A DNA stretch of 64,000 nt, taken from positions 4,761,513-4,825,512 of the forward strand of contig CM042565.1 in assembly GCA_023630585.1 (NCBI GenBank), given 5' to 3'. A program made the translations under genes and the position numbers. A model generated the notes under the pieces. That model ran no database searches. It saw only the letters and a program-made list of their open reading frames with translations, and was not told the DNA's origin. Origin of the DNA: Cranoglanis bouderius (taxonomy: Eukaryota > Chordata > Actinopteri > Siluriformes > Cranoglanididae). Positions 14,001 through 24,629 of this stretch are shown here, one piece after another. Positions within the stretch are counted from its first letter, which is position 1. Each line of letters opens with the position of its first letter.

Positions 14001-17000
14001 AATGGACGTTGTCCCAAAGCAGCTTTACAGAAATATATAAATTCAGGATATACAGTGGGTATAGAAAAGAATCAACCCCCTTTAAAATAATCACATTTTG
14101 TTGCTTTTGAGCCTGAAATGAAGATGGATACAGTTTTTGTTTTATCCGGCTGTATTTACTCAGTGCAGCTTATAACATCCAAGTGAAAGATATAACACCA
14201 ACATGTCAGAAAAAAAACAAAAAAAAAAACAGAATCACTGAGTTGGAAAAAGGATCACCCCCTCCTAAAAATGACTTGTAAACTCAATAAGGTGTAGCTA
14301 ATCACCTTCTCAGTGGCACACAAAGCCATTTGACTTTCAGCTGAGATCAGCTGTGGTCATTTTGATTAGCTCAGTATGAAAAGAGCTTTCCTGGAGCATT
14401 TTGTAGTGCAACTGAAGCAAACAATCAACTATGGGTGGCAAGGCACTGTCAAAAGATCTCCGGGATGAAGTTGTGGACAGGCACAAGTCAGGAGATGGAT
14501 ACAAAAAAATTCAAAGGCTTTATCAATGCCTAGACGCACAGTGAAGTCTATTATTAAGGAGTGGAATGTATTTGGTACAACACAGACCCTCCCTGGATCA
14601 GGACGTCACTCCAAACTGGATGAAAGAGCCAGGAGGAAACTGGTCAGAGAGGCTACCAAGAGGACTACAGCAACTCTGAAGCAGTTGCAGGAATTTATGA
14701 CAAAGAGTGGTCATTGTGTGCATGTGACAACAATATCACAAATTCTCCACAAATGTGGCTTGTATGAGAGGGTTGCAAGAAAAAAGTCACCCACGACTGA
14801 GCTTTGCCAAAACGCACCTTGAAGATTCTGAGGCCACATGGAAAAAGGTGTTATGGTCAGATGAGACTAAAATTGAATTATTTGGCCTCAACACCAAACG
14901 ATATGTCTGGTGGAAATCCAATACAGCTCACCATTCAAATAACACCATTCCTACAGTAAAGCATGGAGGTGGTAATATCCTGTTATGGGGGTGTTTCTCT
15001 GCAGCAGGGACTGGAGCACTTGTCAGGATAGAAGGAAAATGGATGGGGCAAAATACCATCAAATTCTTGAGGAAAATCTGCTGCCCTCTGCCAGAAAGTT
15101 GTCAATGGGACAATCTTGTTTACCTTCCAACATGACAGTGACCCAAAGCACACAGCAAAACTGACCACACAGTGGTTGAAGGAGAAAAAGGTGAATGTCC
15201 TTGCATGGCCTAGTCAGAGCCCAGACTTAAACCCCATTGAAAATCTGTGGAATGACTTGAAGACTGCAGTCCACAAACGGTCACCATCAAATTTAACTGA
15301 ATTTGAAGGCTGTAATTAAAAAAATTAAGGCAAATTTAAGCAAGGGGGTGATCCTTTTTCCAACTCAGTGATTGTTTTTTATTTTTTATTTTTTCTGACA
15401 TGGTGTTATATCTTTCACTTGGATGTTATAAGTTGCACGGAGTAAATACAGCTGGATAAAACAAAAACCATGTCCGTCTTCATTTCAGACTGAAAAGCAA
15501 CAAAATGTGATTATTTTAAAGGGGGGTGATTCTTTTCTATACCAACTGTAGATTTTAAATGTATGAGTTTATCCCTAATGAGCAAGCCGCCTCAAGGTTT
15601 CTTCCTCATGTCATCTCAGGGAGTTTTTCCTCACCACTGTCGCCTCTGACAGTGGTGAGGAAAAACTTTTTAAAAAGCGGGAAGGAAGTCAAAACTCCCT
15701 GAGATGACGTGTCTGAAAAGAGAACCCATCCCCTACTGGGTGAAACACTATAGTGCGATTATGAGTCATCACTCTTCTAAATGGAGCATTAACTCTAACA
15801 GTATATTATATAGTTAAACGGTACTAAGTATGTTGAAAGCATGTTCAGACAAAACTGACTTTACCAAACCAGCCACATAGTGTTGGACTGGGAAGTTCAA
15901 GTCTCTAGTTCAGCTGGTTCACATCTCACGTTGGTCTTTACAGTTTATGCCAGGAACAACTTCCAGCCACAGGAATCCCCATTACACGCTACCGATTTGA
16001 TCACATGAAGGAGAAGTTTGATGAGTATGTCAAGAACAGAACTCTGCAGAACTGGAAGTTTTGGATCGTATCCTTTTTGGACCCTGCCAGCCAAACTGAA
16101 TAAAAATCTGTTTATGAAATGGATGAGATGTGCTTCTGTAGGTTAAGGAGCTGCAGGGAAATGTTGGGGTTTAGTGTTTAGAAATATCTGTAGAAGAATG
16201 GGGACACCAGTACCACAAACGCAGTCAAATTAAGTACTATTTCACCGATATTAACCGCAAAGGGTGGTGAAAATCACCTGAATGCCTTTTTGTGAGTGTG
16301 CGCATGCTTGCATGTATCCAATAAAATCATGAAGCAATGTTTGACCTGGTAATGCAATGAATGCCAGCCGTCTTTCCTTTTCTCCTTTTCACCTCACTAA
16401 CCCAGGTTTCCCTCCATTCTGCCCTCATTCCCCTTGACGTGTCAGGATTTCTCTCTGCATTATCTGCTCTGTATTCGACATATCCTGCCGTCTAACTGAC
16501 CAGCGGACACGAGGCTGTGCTGCTGAGTCTAATGTTAGTTGGATTCTGCTAACGTACAAGTCATGTTTCATTCAGTCCTCATGCACTGAAGCTAGATTCA
16601 CTGAGAATGCTAGCCACCATGTCACTCCAGCATGTAGCAGACATTATTATACAATGAGCACGTGAGCATCAGAACTGGCCCATGGAGCAATGGTAGAAGA
16701 TGGCCTGGTCTGATGAATCATGTTTCTTGTGTGTGTTGCTTACCTGGGGAAGAGATGGCACCATGATGCAACATGGGAAGAAGGCAAGCCAGCAGAGGCA
16801 GTGTGATGCTCTGGGCAATGTTCTGCTGGGAAACCTTGGATCCTGGCATTCATGTGGTTGTTACTTTGACACGTACCACCTACCTAAACATTGTTACAGG
16901 CCAAGTACACCTCTTCATGGCAACTGTATTCCCTAATGGCAGTGACAACTTTCAGCACACACTGCAAAAATTGTTTAGGAATGGTTTGAGGAACATGACA

Positions 17001-18896
17001 AAGAGTTCAAGGTGTTGACTTGGCCTCCAAATTCCCCAGATCTCAATCCAGTCGGGCATCTGTGGGATGTGCTGGACGAACAAGTCCGATCAAAGGAGGC
17101 CCAATCTTACAGGATCTGCCGCAAAGGTCTTGGTGATACCAGATACCACAGCACACCTTCAGAGGTCTTGTGGCGTCCATGCCTCGACAGGTCAGAGCTG
17201 TTTTGGCAGCACAAGGGGGGCCTATACAATATTAGGCAGGTGGTTTTAATGTTATGGCTGATTGGTGTATATGCGTTTCTTCCCCAAACTGTTGCCACAA
17301 AGTTGGAAACACACAATTGTATAGAATGTCTTTGTATGCTGTAGCATTACAATTTCCCTTCACTGGAACTAAGAGGCCCAAACCTGTTCCAGCATGACAA
17401 TGCTCCTGTGCACAAAGCGAGGTCTATGAACACATGGTTTGTCAAGGTTGGAGTGGAAGAACTCGAGTGTCCTGCACAGAGCCCTGACCTCAACCCCACT
17501 GAACACCTTTTGGATGAACTGGAACACCGACTGCACCCCAGACCTCCTCACACAACATCAGTGCCTGACCTCACTAATGCTCTTGTGAATGAGCATAAAT
17601 CCCCACAGCCACGCTCCAAAATCTAATGGAAAGCCTTCCCGGAAGAATGGAAGTTATTATAACAGCAAAGGGGGGAATAAATCTGGAATGGGACGTTCAA
17701 CAAGCACATGTGGGTCTGATAGTGGTTCGGTGTTATTTGAAACAAAAGCTGAAACCTGAAAAGCTGAAAGCTGGTTATATGGCAGAGCTATGACTGTATC
17801 TTACATCACCTTTTATCTCGACATGTGTGCGCACAGGCACAAGAAGCTATCCAGGGTTCATAGGACCATATGCATTAGATGCGTCATTCTTGAACTTTTC
17901 TGCCTTTTTGACTGTGTCACTATGAACACTGGTATAAAAATAGCAACAATTATTAGTTACACATGCTGGTAGTTGTCTGACATACACGACAACATGATCA
18001 GGCTGCGCATTTGGGCAAACCATGTATCTGAACAAATCAGTGAACAAACCTGAACAAATAATTTAACTGAACAGACTGATGACTCGAGTCACTGAAACTA
18101 AAATTAAGTTTAACTCGAGTATATATCGTATGTAGTATTTTCTTTAACAGTGCTCCTCCAGTTTAGCATCATCATTAAGCCTCTGTTTGAGTCCTTCAAT
18201 GGGAATGTGTCCACCACCAACAAGACCAAGCTGTGTGAGACCACCATGCAGTGGTTGGACCGAGACTGTGCACTGCCCGTCCTCAGACCCAGTAAGTTAT
18301 GATGGCAAAATCTCAAAGAGGTTGACATAGTATTTGGGTTCACATGTTATTTAAAATTTTTTTTTAATGTATTTATTTATTTATATATATTATTATTATT
18401 ATTATTATGAACAGTATGTCTAAAAGTCGTTTAAAAAAACGAAAAAGCAATATAAAATAGCAGTGATGGAAAAACAAGTCAAGCTGACAGTGCAGCCCTG
18501 CTCATATAAAAGAACTGCACAATTTTGAAGATGGTATCTTGATAACCAAGATGATGAGCAGCAGATTACACACTACCCAAAGCAAATTGTAAGCGTGGGA
18601 CAGTTCCCAGTAAAGTTATCAAACAACTGATGGTGAAGAAAGCTTCCAATAAATGATAAGCAAGCGTACTTACAGTACGAATTGCTGAGTAATTGTCAAG
18701 TGCCGGTACTCTAGTGCTACACACGTTGACAAAATGTATTTCTCTCCTCTCTTTCTTTTCCTCTTACTTAACAGTGGTTTTAGGGACACTGAGACAGCTA
18801 AGCACCACCACGTCCATCTTGACCGACCCAACACTCCTTCCAGAAGAAGCTAAGCAGGCCATTGTCAACTCCAGACACCACTCCAGCAACTCCTAG
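2086..18896 (+). CDS. mlxip: MLX-interacting protein (MondoA), glucose-sensing bHLH-ZIP transcription factor, 17 exons
   Basis: MondoA pairs with MLX, shuttles between the outer mitochondrial membrane or cytoplasm and the nucleus, and activates carbohydrate-response genes such as TXNIP when glucose-6-phosphate rises. CDS exons: 2086-2399, 5244-5350, 5443-5528, 6691-6780, 7101-7142, 7953-8202, 8355-8444, 9364-9464, 10310-10808, 11333-11427, 11513-11663, 11804-11919, 12686-12793, 13732-13859, 15944-16067, 18162-18291, 18775-18896. They join in phase to 850 codons (human about 919, also 17 exons as I recall). Residues 43-52 hold the IIHSGHFMVS Mondo box and 88-104 the leucine-rich export segment. 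Exons 2-4 encode the PKWKNFKG and REYHKWRTYFKKR segments, exon 6 the SDTLFSTLSSHQPVAWPNP glucose-response block, exons 8-12 a Pro/Ser-rich activation region, exons 13-14 the bHLH-zipper (H, E, R DNA-contact residues kept) and exons 15-17 the C-terminal dimerisation/cytoplasmic domain. GYDFDTVNKQTCQTY favours MondoA over ChREBP. The exon 6 start is the least certain join. Confidence 0.95.
3186..3208 (+). repeat. (GT)n microsatellite in mlxip intron 1
   Basis: Uninterrupted GT dinucleotides, about 11 units. Confidence 0.9.
3319..3374 (+). repeat. Short tandem repeat, about 14-bp unit, four copies
   Basis: Four units of the type CCACTCTRTACARC follow each other in mlxip intron 1. The alternating purine at two positions suggests duplication of a two-unit block. 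Confidence 0.8.
3500..3613. mobile_element. Tiny MITE or hairpin with perfect 23-bp terminal inverted repeats
   Basis: 3500-3522 (TGGGCACAGGTTCACCCAAA and three more bases) is the exact reverse complement of 3591-3613. The 68-bp core is A/T- and C-rich. No transposase is present, so the superfamily is undetermined. Confidence 0.7.
3655..4325. mobile_element. Non-autonomous Tc1/mariner-type element with inverted termini
   Basis: The left arm around 3667-3705 (TTTTTCCACCCTCAATGTGA, then ATTACAACGTATAAAAA) is mirrored by the right arm 4285-4320 (TTTTATACGTTGTAATTTCA, then CAGGGTGGAAAAAGTT). The interior resembles reverse-strand Tc1 DNA but has no useful frame. It lies in mlxip intron 1. Confidence 0.65.
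4326..5243 (+). other. End of mlxip intron 1, no feature seen
   Basis: About 0.9 kb of intron between the element at 3655-4325 and mlxip exon 2. I see only a short GT-rich patch near 4760 and no gene. Confidence 0.6.
5529..6690 (+). other. mlxip intron 3, no recognised feature
   Basis: AT-rich intron between exons 3 and 4. A poly(T) run lies near 5620-5635. No gene or clear repeat is seen. Confidence 0.6.
7385..7823. mobile_element. Non-autonomous Tc1-type MITE in mlxip intron 5
   Basis: It begins TACAGTGGGGCCCAAAAGTC and ends with TTTTTGCACCCCGCTGTA, an imperfect terminal inverted repeat bounded by TA on both sides, as expected for Tc1/mariner insertion. There is no transposase. Confidence 0.7.
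8445..9363 (+). other. mlxip intron 7, no recognised feature
   Basis: About 0.9 kb of intron. I see no gene and no clear repeat structure. Confidence 0.55.
9555..10080. repeat. Dispersed repeat fragments in mlxip intron 8
   Basis: Two motifs that I associate with dispersed fish repeats lie here: CAGGGGTGTCAAGCTCATTT near 9563 and GACGTCGACCGATAGTGGAA near 9922. Termini and families are not resolved. Confidence 0.35.
13965..14050 (-). repeat. Fish SINE-type repeat, left part, split by a Tc1 insertion
   Basis: CAGTTCAGCTTTATTTGTATAGCAC is the reverse complement of the tail seen at 48440-48497 (GCTATACAAATAAAATTGAA). The other part resumes at 15551, immediately after the Tc1 element. Confidence 0.65.
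14051..15550 (+). mobile_element. Almost full-length Tc1-like transposon in mlxip intron 14
   Basis: It is bounded by TA...TA and runs from TACAGTGGGTATAGAAAAG to CTATACCAACTGTA, with long inverted repeats of about 200 bp: inner copies near 14175-14200 and 15400-15430 share ATCCAAGTGAAAGATATAAC in opposite orientation. At about 1.5 kb it has the usual Tc1 length. Confidence 0.9.
14430..15325 (+). pseudogene. Frameshifted Tc1 transposase
   Basis: From the ATG at 14430 the reading passes through several frames: 14430-14523, 14526-14822, 14815-15090, and 15116-15319. The paired helix-turn-helix region, LWSDETKIELFG (first Asp), FQHDSDPKHTAK (second Asp) and SPDLNPIENLW (Glu) are all present, so the DD34E triad survives in pieces. 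The frameshifts make the copy inactive. Confidence 0.85.
15551..15760 (-). repeat. Fish SINE-type repeat, right part, with a 20-bp hairpin
   Basis: This continues the repeat cut at 14050. It contains CTCAAGGTTTCTTCCTCATG and CTCAGGGAGTTTTTCCT, shared with 48318-48350. Bases 15622-15641 pair perfectly with 15648-15667 across a 6-base loop. Confidence 0.65.
16635..17268 (+). mobile_element. 3' half of a decayed Tc1-like element in mlxip intron 15
   Basis: Transposase fragments WSDESCFL (first Asp region), MGRRQASRGSVMLWAMFCWE and LTWPPNSPDLNPVGHLWD lie in different frames. The final Glu is changed (PVGHLW instead of PIEHLW). The right end GTTATGGCTGATTGGTGTA matches, inverted, the left end at 36577. 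The family recurs at 28540-29335 and 36577-36990. Confidence 0.8.
17275..17735 (+). mobile_element. 3' fragment of a second Tc1-like family, directly abutting the first
   Basis: It contains FQHDNAPVHK-like coding near 17390 and AQSPDLNPTEHLLDELE, the C-terminal Asp/Glu region of a Tc1 transposase. Its last 100 bases match 1655-1800. Confidence 0.7.
18340..18774 (+). other. mlxip intron 16 with (TTA)n tract
   Basis: Intron between the last two exons. A TTA/ATT trinucleotide tract lies at 18379-18407. Nothing else is recognised. Confidence 0.6.
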
Positions 18897-20162
18897 CTCC
18901 TTACATGCTTTCAAAACATGATTTGACTTGGATATTTCACACAAAGGCCTAGCAGTTCTGTAGGACATACTCAAGCGGCTCAAAAGGACATACATGTGCT
19001 GTTTGCTTAAGTGATTATTTCTCTACAGTCAGGTAAATCTTAATAAAAACACTAGAGGAGTGTTCTTCCTTGCCATCCTCAATGCTTTTATAGCAATAAG
19101 AGGGAACCATAGATTCATTTTTTAACAGTGTTAAAAGGGCTGCTATAGACATTGACTTTGTTTTAAAGGGAAACAGAAGTAAAGTGCTGACTTCTATAGA
19201 AAGGTTCAAAAGGGAATAGCCTTAACAGAATCTGCCAGTTGTAGCAAATGGATATCAACACACTTGATTGACAAATCAAAGGCGAAGCTCTTCGGTTTGT
19301 AATCCTTAAAATAATTGTTTTTTTTTTTTTAGATGACTTCCCGCCCCCCCCATCCCCCATCCACTTTTATCCAGAGTGATTTTACATTTGAGAGGATTTA
19401 ATACAAGCCGTTTGAGAGTTAAGTGCCGGGTTCAAACAGTGGCTGTCTTCCAGTCCAAGGATTTGAACACTCAGTCTTCTGATCACTGGCCTTGCAGTTG
19501 ATTTAAAAGTGTTTCTTGCACTACACCTTTACAGGAATTTGTTCATTTTAAGCCTTATAGAGACTCTTTTTAAGCACTATTAACAGGGGTAGGTTTTTTC
19601 CCCTGGACGTGCAGTCTTTTCCGTCTTCCAGCTATGAGATGTCTCCTACGATTAAGCACCTTTGTGTCTTATTCTGTATTTTAAAGCATCAGTCATGTAA
19701 GATTTATTCTGATTTGCCTGTCCACAAAAGGTGAGCATTATATACAGCAGGGCTATGAGTAAACTTGCTAAAATAATACGTATTATCATATGTACCATCT
19801 TCATTTTTTTTAATGTTTGTTGTAGTTGTAATTCCAAGACTGTCGGGTGCCGCAATGCTGTTTACTGCTGAATTGAGTGTGTTGGAATTTTCTAGACTTC
19901 CAAAATGAATGTCTTACAGTGGTACAATCCTATATCATGTGCATAGCAGCGCTGAATTGCATTTGCTCCTCAGGGGTTTCCATAACTAGCCGAACTGTTG
20001 GGTGAAATGTATGGGTCAACAAACTGGTTGCATTCTGGGAAATAAATGTTTGCTTGAGGGGTGTGTGTGTGTGTGTGTGTGTGTGTATGAGCCTGTAATT
20101 TCTCTAGTATGTGGTTTACAGGTTCTTCCCAGTGGAATTATTGGAATTAGTCTGAAAATAAA
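18897..20162 (+). other. mlxip: mlxip 3' UTR with candidate poly(A) signals
   Basis: After the stop at 18894-18896 about 1.25 kb follows with no coding exon that I can see. Candidate AATAAA signals lie at 20041-20046 and 20157-20162, separated by a (GT)n tract at 20061-20087. A poly(T) run and C-rich tract occupy 19319-19355. Confidence 0.5.
20061..20087 (+). repeat. (GT)n microsatellite in the mlxip 3' UTR region
   Basis: About 13 GT units between two candidate poly(A) signals. Confidence 0.9.
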
Positions 20163-20547
20163 AATAAAAAAACACCAAAATTACCTTTGTGAGTGATTTT
20201 TACGTTCAGGCGATGCCTGTAAATTCAGGTTAGATTGATGTATTGCTTCATACAGTTGGTGTATGCCTTCATTCTCAACGCAGGATGCACAGTAACCTAA
20301 ATACAAGTAAAGTAAGGTGTGTTTTACTAGGCAAGAAAGCTGCCCGTACTGGCTGACCAAGACCTATAGATTTAGAATTCTTTAAAAATACCAAGGAAGG
20401 ACAGCAATCTTAAATAATTATATCGTTTATCTAGATTTTTTCAATCTCTATCAGGAATTTAAAGTCTTTGATTAGCTTAATACATTCAACGGATTAAACT
20501 TAAAGTCTATAACAAAAAGCAATATATTTTTCTGGTTGTCTTGAGTG

Positions 20548-22107
20548 TATAGTGCCTATACAAAATAATCATACCCCTTTGAAATAGTCACTTTTTTTTT
20601 GTCTTACAGCCTGCAATCAAAACCCATTAAAAAATATATATTTTTTGTTCCAGCTTTATTTACACCTTCTGCCTTACAACATTCAAGTAATGTAAAAAAA
20701 AGAAAACAGAGTTGGAAAAGTGATCAGTACCATGATTTAATACTTCGTAGAGCCACCTTTTGCTTTAATTACATGCCTCTGGATATGTCTCTGTTAGCTT
20801 TGCGCACCTAGAGTGGGGAATATTTGCCCATTCCTCCTTGCAGAATTGTTCGAGTTCAGTCACATTTCGTGGTGAGTGGCGATTGACTGCTGTCTTCAAG
20901 TCCATCCACAGATTTTCAATTGGATTTAGGTCAGGGCTCTGACTTGGCCACTCAAGGACATTCACCTTCCTATCCTTAAGCCACTGTGTAGTTTTTTATG
21001 GCGGTGTGTTTAGGGTGGATGTCGTGCTGGAAGATGAACCACCTGCCCATCTTCAGCTGTCTTCAGCTGAGGTTTTCCTCAAGAATTTGGGTGTACTTTG
21101 CAACATCCATTTTCCCTTCAATCCTGACCCAGTCCCCGCTGAAGAGAAACACCCCCACAACATAATGTTGCCACCACCATGCTTCACAGTAGGTATGGTG
21201 TGTTTTGGGTTGTGTGCTGTGTTTGGCTTTCGCCAAACATAACGCTTGCAGTGCAGTCCAAAAAGTTCAATCTTGGTCTCATCTGACCATAAAACCTTTT
21301 GCCACATGGCATTAGAATCTTCCAAGTGGTTTTTTGCAAAGCCTTTTCAGAAGAGGCTTCTTTCTTGCCACACTGCCATACAGGCCAGCTTCGTGTAAAG
21401 CTTGTGAGATTGTTGTCACATGCACAGACCGACCAATCTCAGCCATAAGGACTTGTAAGTCCTTCAAAGTTGCCATTGGCCTCTTGGTAGCTTCCCTGAT
21501 CAATATCCTCCTGGCTCGGTCATCCAGTTTGGAGGGACGGCCCAATCTAGGCAAGGTGTTGGTGGTGCCAAACACTTTCCACTTCTTAATAATTCTCTGA
21601 ATGGTACTCAGAGAGATAGTTAAAGCCTTTGAAATCTTTTTGTATCCTTCTCCTAACTTGTGCTTTTCCACAACTTTGTCCCGGAGCCCTTTTGAAAGCA
21701 CCTTTCCAACCATGGTGTATTCTTTGCGTTGCCATGCACTACTAGTAATGGAATCATCATGGAACAGCCGGTTTTCTTACGAAGTAATCAAAACCACTGC
21801 AGTTGATGTCAGGTGGAGGGCAATTAGCATGGTGTGTGATCTGGGAAGTGACTGGTTGTACCTGAGCAAGTTTATAATGCTTACTCTAAGGGGCTGGTCA
21901 CTTATCCATACCAGGTATTTCACTAATTAAATTTTAATAATTGTTCAGAATTTAAAAAAAAAATGTTATTTCCACTTGGATGTCGAGGGTTATAATGTGT
22001 AAATACAGCTGGCTAAAGTTAGATTTTATTTATTTGAATTTCCAGGGTGTAATGTGACAAAAGGTAAGGATTTTGACAGGGTATGATGATTTTCTATAGG
22101 CGCTGTA
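20548..22107 (-). mobile_element. Tc1-like transposon, near full length, reverse orientation
   Basis: The ends TATAGTGCCTATACAAAAT and TTTCTATAGGCGCTGTA form imperfect terminal inverted repeats bounded by TA. At 1.56 kb it has normal Tc1 length. It lies between mlxip and the cytokine-like gene. Confidence 0.85.
20765..21713 (-). pseudogene. Broken Tc1 transposase, second catalytic Asp region deleted
   Basis: From the ATG at 21713 a 133-codon frame covers both helix-turn-helix motifs and the GRPSKL linker. A second frame (21325-21053) has LWSDETKIELFG, and a third (20965-20765) has SPDLNPIENLWMDLK. The FQxDNDPKH segment expected between the last two is missing near 20995-21050. Confidence 0.85.
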
Positions 22108-22436
22108 TTTTAGATTCATCATACCACTGGGTCTGTTTTATTGAACATTGTGTTTCAGATATAATGTCTTGAAAAAAAGAAAAGTTGAGTTCGTAATTCA
22201 GAATTCAACCCTGTTTTGAATAACCTGGATGTTTAATATGTAAGAAACGACAGTTTCAAGTACAAATGTGGTTTAAAAAAAAAAAAAAAATTAAACATTT
22301 TGTTCACTTGATTAGTACAGGAATATTAAAGTTAACAAATATTATCGATATATATGCCAAATAAAATCCAACTAAAAATAAATAAGTTAAATAACGTATG
22401 AATTCATAATCAACTGATACCTGTAAATTAACAGTC
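22108..22436. other. Spacer between Tc1 element and cytokine-like gene
   Basis: AT-rich sequence with poly(A) near 22274-22290. It includes the expected 3' UTR of the reverse-strand gene. No clear AATAAA was found on the minus strand. Confidence 0.5.
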
Positions 22437-23546
22437 CTATCTGGACAACCATTGTGTAAGAAGCTCTAAAAGGCTCATCACCTTGCAGAATTTCTCATAA
22501 TCTTGATCACTTTTCTTAAAGGCTACATCACAGTTCTTCACTTCAGGCTCAGACTTGCAGAGTTTTTTTTGAAAGAACTGAAGGTACTGGTTGATTGCTT
22601 GAAGCTGTTCAGTCACGTGAGTCTGAATGTCCAAGTCAGTTGCCTCGGTGATGTAAGTGCCAAAGATGGAGACGTGCTCACAGGCAGAGATGTTCTTCAG
22701 TTCGGTGAGACACCCTACGGTACGGACTGACCTTAGATCCGTGTGGGTACAACTTGATTCAATTCGCTGTTTAAAAACATGCAGATCATCAGTGTTTGTA
22801 AAAGAATTGAATTCATTGTCATTTATCTTTTATGGCTAGCTCGAGCGGTTAAAAAAGAAAAATGCATCATTTAACCCTTAAGAGCTGATTAATATCATTA
22901 CTCACCAGTTCTGTGAGCAGTTCATGAACCATTGATTTCAAGTGACGTTTTGCTGCTGTCGTAGCTGTGGTACTCATGGCTTCAGTTATGAGAAGTAGTG
23001 TGAATAAAACTGTAAGAGAGGAAGGTTTTAATGCCATTGAGTGTTTACAAGGGAAAATCTAAACATCTACATAGCATCTTGTTGCTTTTAGCCCAGAAGA
23101 CAACGTTTGGCAAGATGAAGCTCCCTGCATTTAAAACTGAAGAACCTTTTGGGTTATTTTATGAATATGTGACTAAGTTGTTTCATAAGATTAGATACAA
23201 GTCAAACGGTGATGATTTTAATACAAGTGCTACAAATGATATTGCCGTAAAAACTAGAAGTGATGTAATTTAAAACTAAAACAAGAGTTTTACTGAACAA
23301 CTAAATAATGCGGTAATCCACTAATGGAATATAACCTTCGTGGAGTTGTGCATCATTTCACAGCTACAGATTTTTTTTTTTATAGGCCTTCCACATTACT
23401 TCTAACAGCATGTTAACGACCTTGTGCAATCTTCTTCCTTTTCCGAAATTCAGTCAAACATGTCATATTGCTGTGAAAAAGCGAGACCCTACAAAGTATA
23501 ACAATGTGCACTTACCAGTAGCTCGGAGACTATTTCTGACCGCCAT
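22437..23546 (-). CDS. Small secreted four-helix cytokine-like protein, candidate interleukin-31-like, 3 exons
   Basis: Reverse-strand exons 23516-23546, 22906-23009 and 22437-22766 have clean GT-AG borders, intron phases 1 and 0, and join to 154 codons. Residues 1-20 form a signal peptide: a short basic start, then the hydrophobic core VLFTLLLITEA crossing the first intron. The mature part is predicted helical, with six cysteines (51, 64, 74, 115, 124, 139), one N-glycosylation sequon (N70-I-S) and an amphipathic C-terminal helix EKFCKVMSLLELLTQWLSR. Size, exon layout and cysteine content fit a helical cytokine. The 3-exon structure with a large last exon resembles the OSM/LIF/IL-31 group rather than the 4-exon, phase-0 IL-2/IL-4 group. 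It lies 3.5 kb downstream of mlxip in convergent orientation, the relative position of mammalian IL31 beside MLXIP as I recall. IL-4/13-like or another short-chain cytokine is the main alternative. Gene reality is likely; the family name is inference. Confidence 0.65.
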
Positions 23547-23606
23547 TCTGTGAAGCGACGCCGTTGTGCTTTAATTTGCCCAGTTCAGATTGAAGGGGTC
23601 CCCTCT

Positions 23607-23614
23607 GTATATAA
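23607..23614 (-). promoter_or_regulatory. TATA box of the cytokine-like gene
   Basis: Read on the minus strand, GGCTTATATACAG lies about 65 bases before the ATG at 23546. It would place transcription initiation near 23580 and leave a 5' UTR of about 35 bases. A strong TATA box is usual for inducible immune genes and supports this being a real promoter. Confidence 0.6.
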
Positions 23615-23876
23615 GCCGTTCGATCATCACTTTGATAACATCTATGACGTGACAAATTCTTGGCTGCTTGGGGATTTTGATTGCGATTTTTCTCACATAT
23701 GAGCCACACTGCAAAAAAAAATGTGTGTTGTTCTAGTAAAACGACCCCAAAATAGTATGTAAAGGTCAGAATTGTGAATCATATTTCTTTAAGGCACTTG
23801 CCAGGGATTACTTGCAAATTTATAAGGCCAGTATTACAGGTCAGGTGTTGCTGTACCAGGAAAAGTTATGTGAAAT

Positions 23877-24629
23877 ACAGTGGTAAGGCCAAAAGTTCAC
23901 ATTTAAATGAATGGTTTTGATATAAACCATTAATAATAAACCTCACTTTAATCATAATTAACTATGAACTAATAAACGTAAAAATGGTTAGACATTTTCG
24001 ACAGTAGACAGGCAGCATTTCCAGAGAAAAAGAGAGATGGCCACAGCATCTAAATAGTTTTTAATTGTGTTTCTTCACAATTTAAAAAGAGAACAACAAT
24101 ATTTTTGAGGTCCTTACAAGAACATCTTTCCAAATAATTTTGAACTGCTGTGTACTGTACTGTACATTTAAAAAATTATGAAATTAAATGTTTCTACATT
24201 TGAAACAAAGTCAATATTTGGTGTGACAAAAAAAAAAAAAAAAAAAAATAGTACAATTAGTACAATGTGTGCAGTTTTATAAGGAAACGAACTGGTAAGT
24301 TTTATTGAGCATCTTACAGAACCAGCCACAGTTCTTCTGGACACTTTGACTTTCGCACTCGCTTCTTATTTTTGCAGAAAAACCCAGCAGCCTTCATTGT
24401 GTTTACTGTCTGAAAAGCGTCTCTTATGTAATACGCTGCTCTCTTTAATGAAATACAAACATTTTTCTGTCACGTTTAATTTTGTGCTAGAAAACTAATG
24501 TTTGGGAATCTAAAATGTTTTTGTACTGACTTGATAATGTAGAAGTCATCAAATAAAAAAAATAAAAAATCTATAGCAAAGTTTGTACTAAAAGAAATAG
24601 GGTGCCTAAAACTTTTGCACAGTACTGTA
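23877..24629 (-). mobile_element. Non-autonomous Tc1-type element (TIR ACAGTACTGTGCAAAAG family)
   Basis: The right end GCCTAAAACTTTTGCACAGTACTGTA and the interior (TGAAACAAAGTCAATATTTGG, CTTTTCAGACAGTAAACAC in reverse) match the copy at 27706-28261 in opposite orientation. The left boundary is uncertain; the match is clear only from about 24110. Confidence 0.65.
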
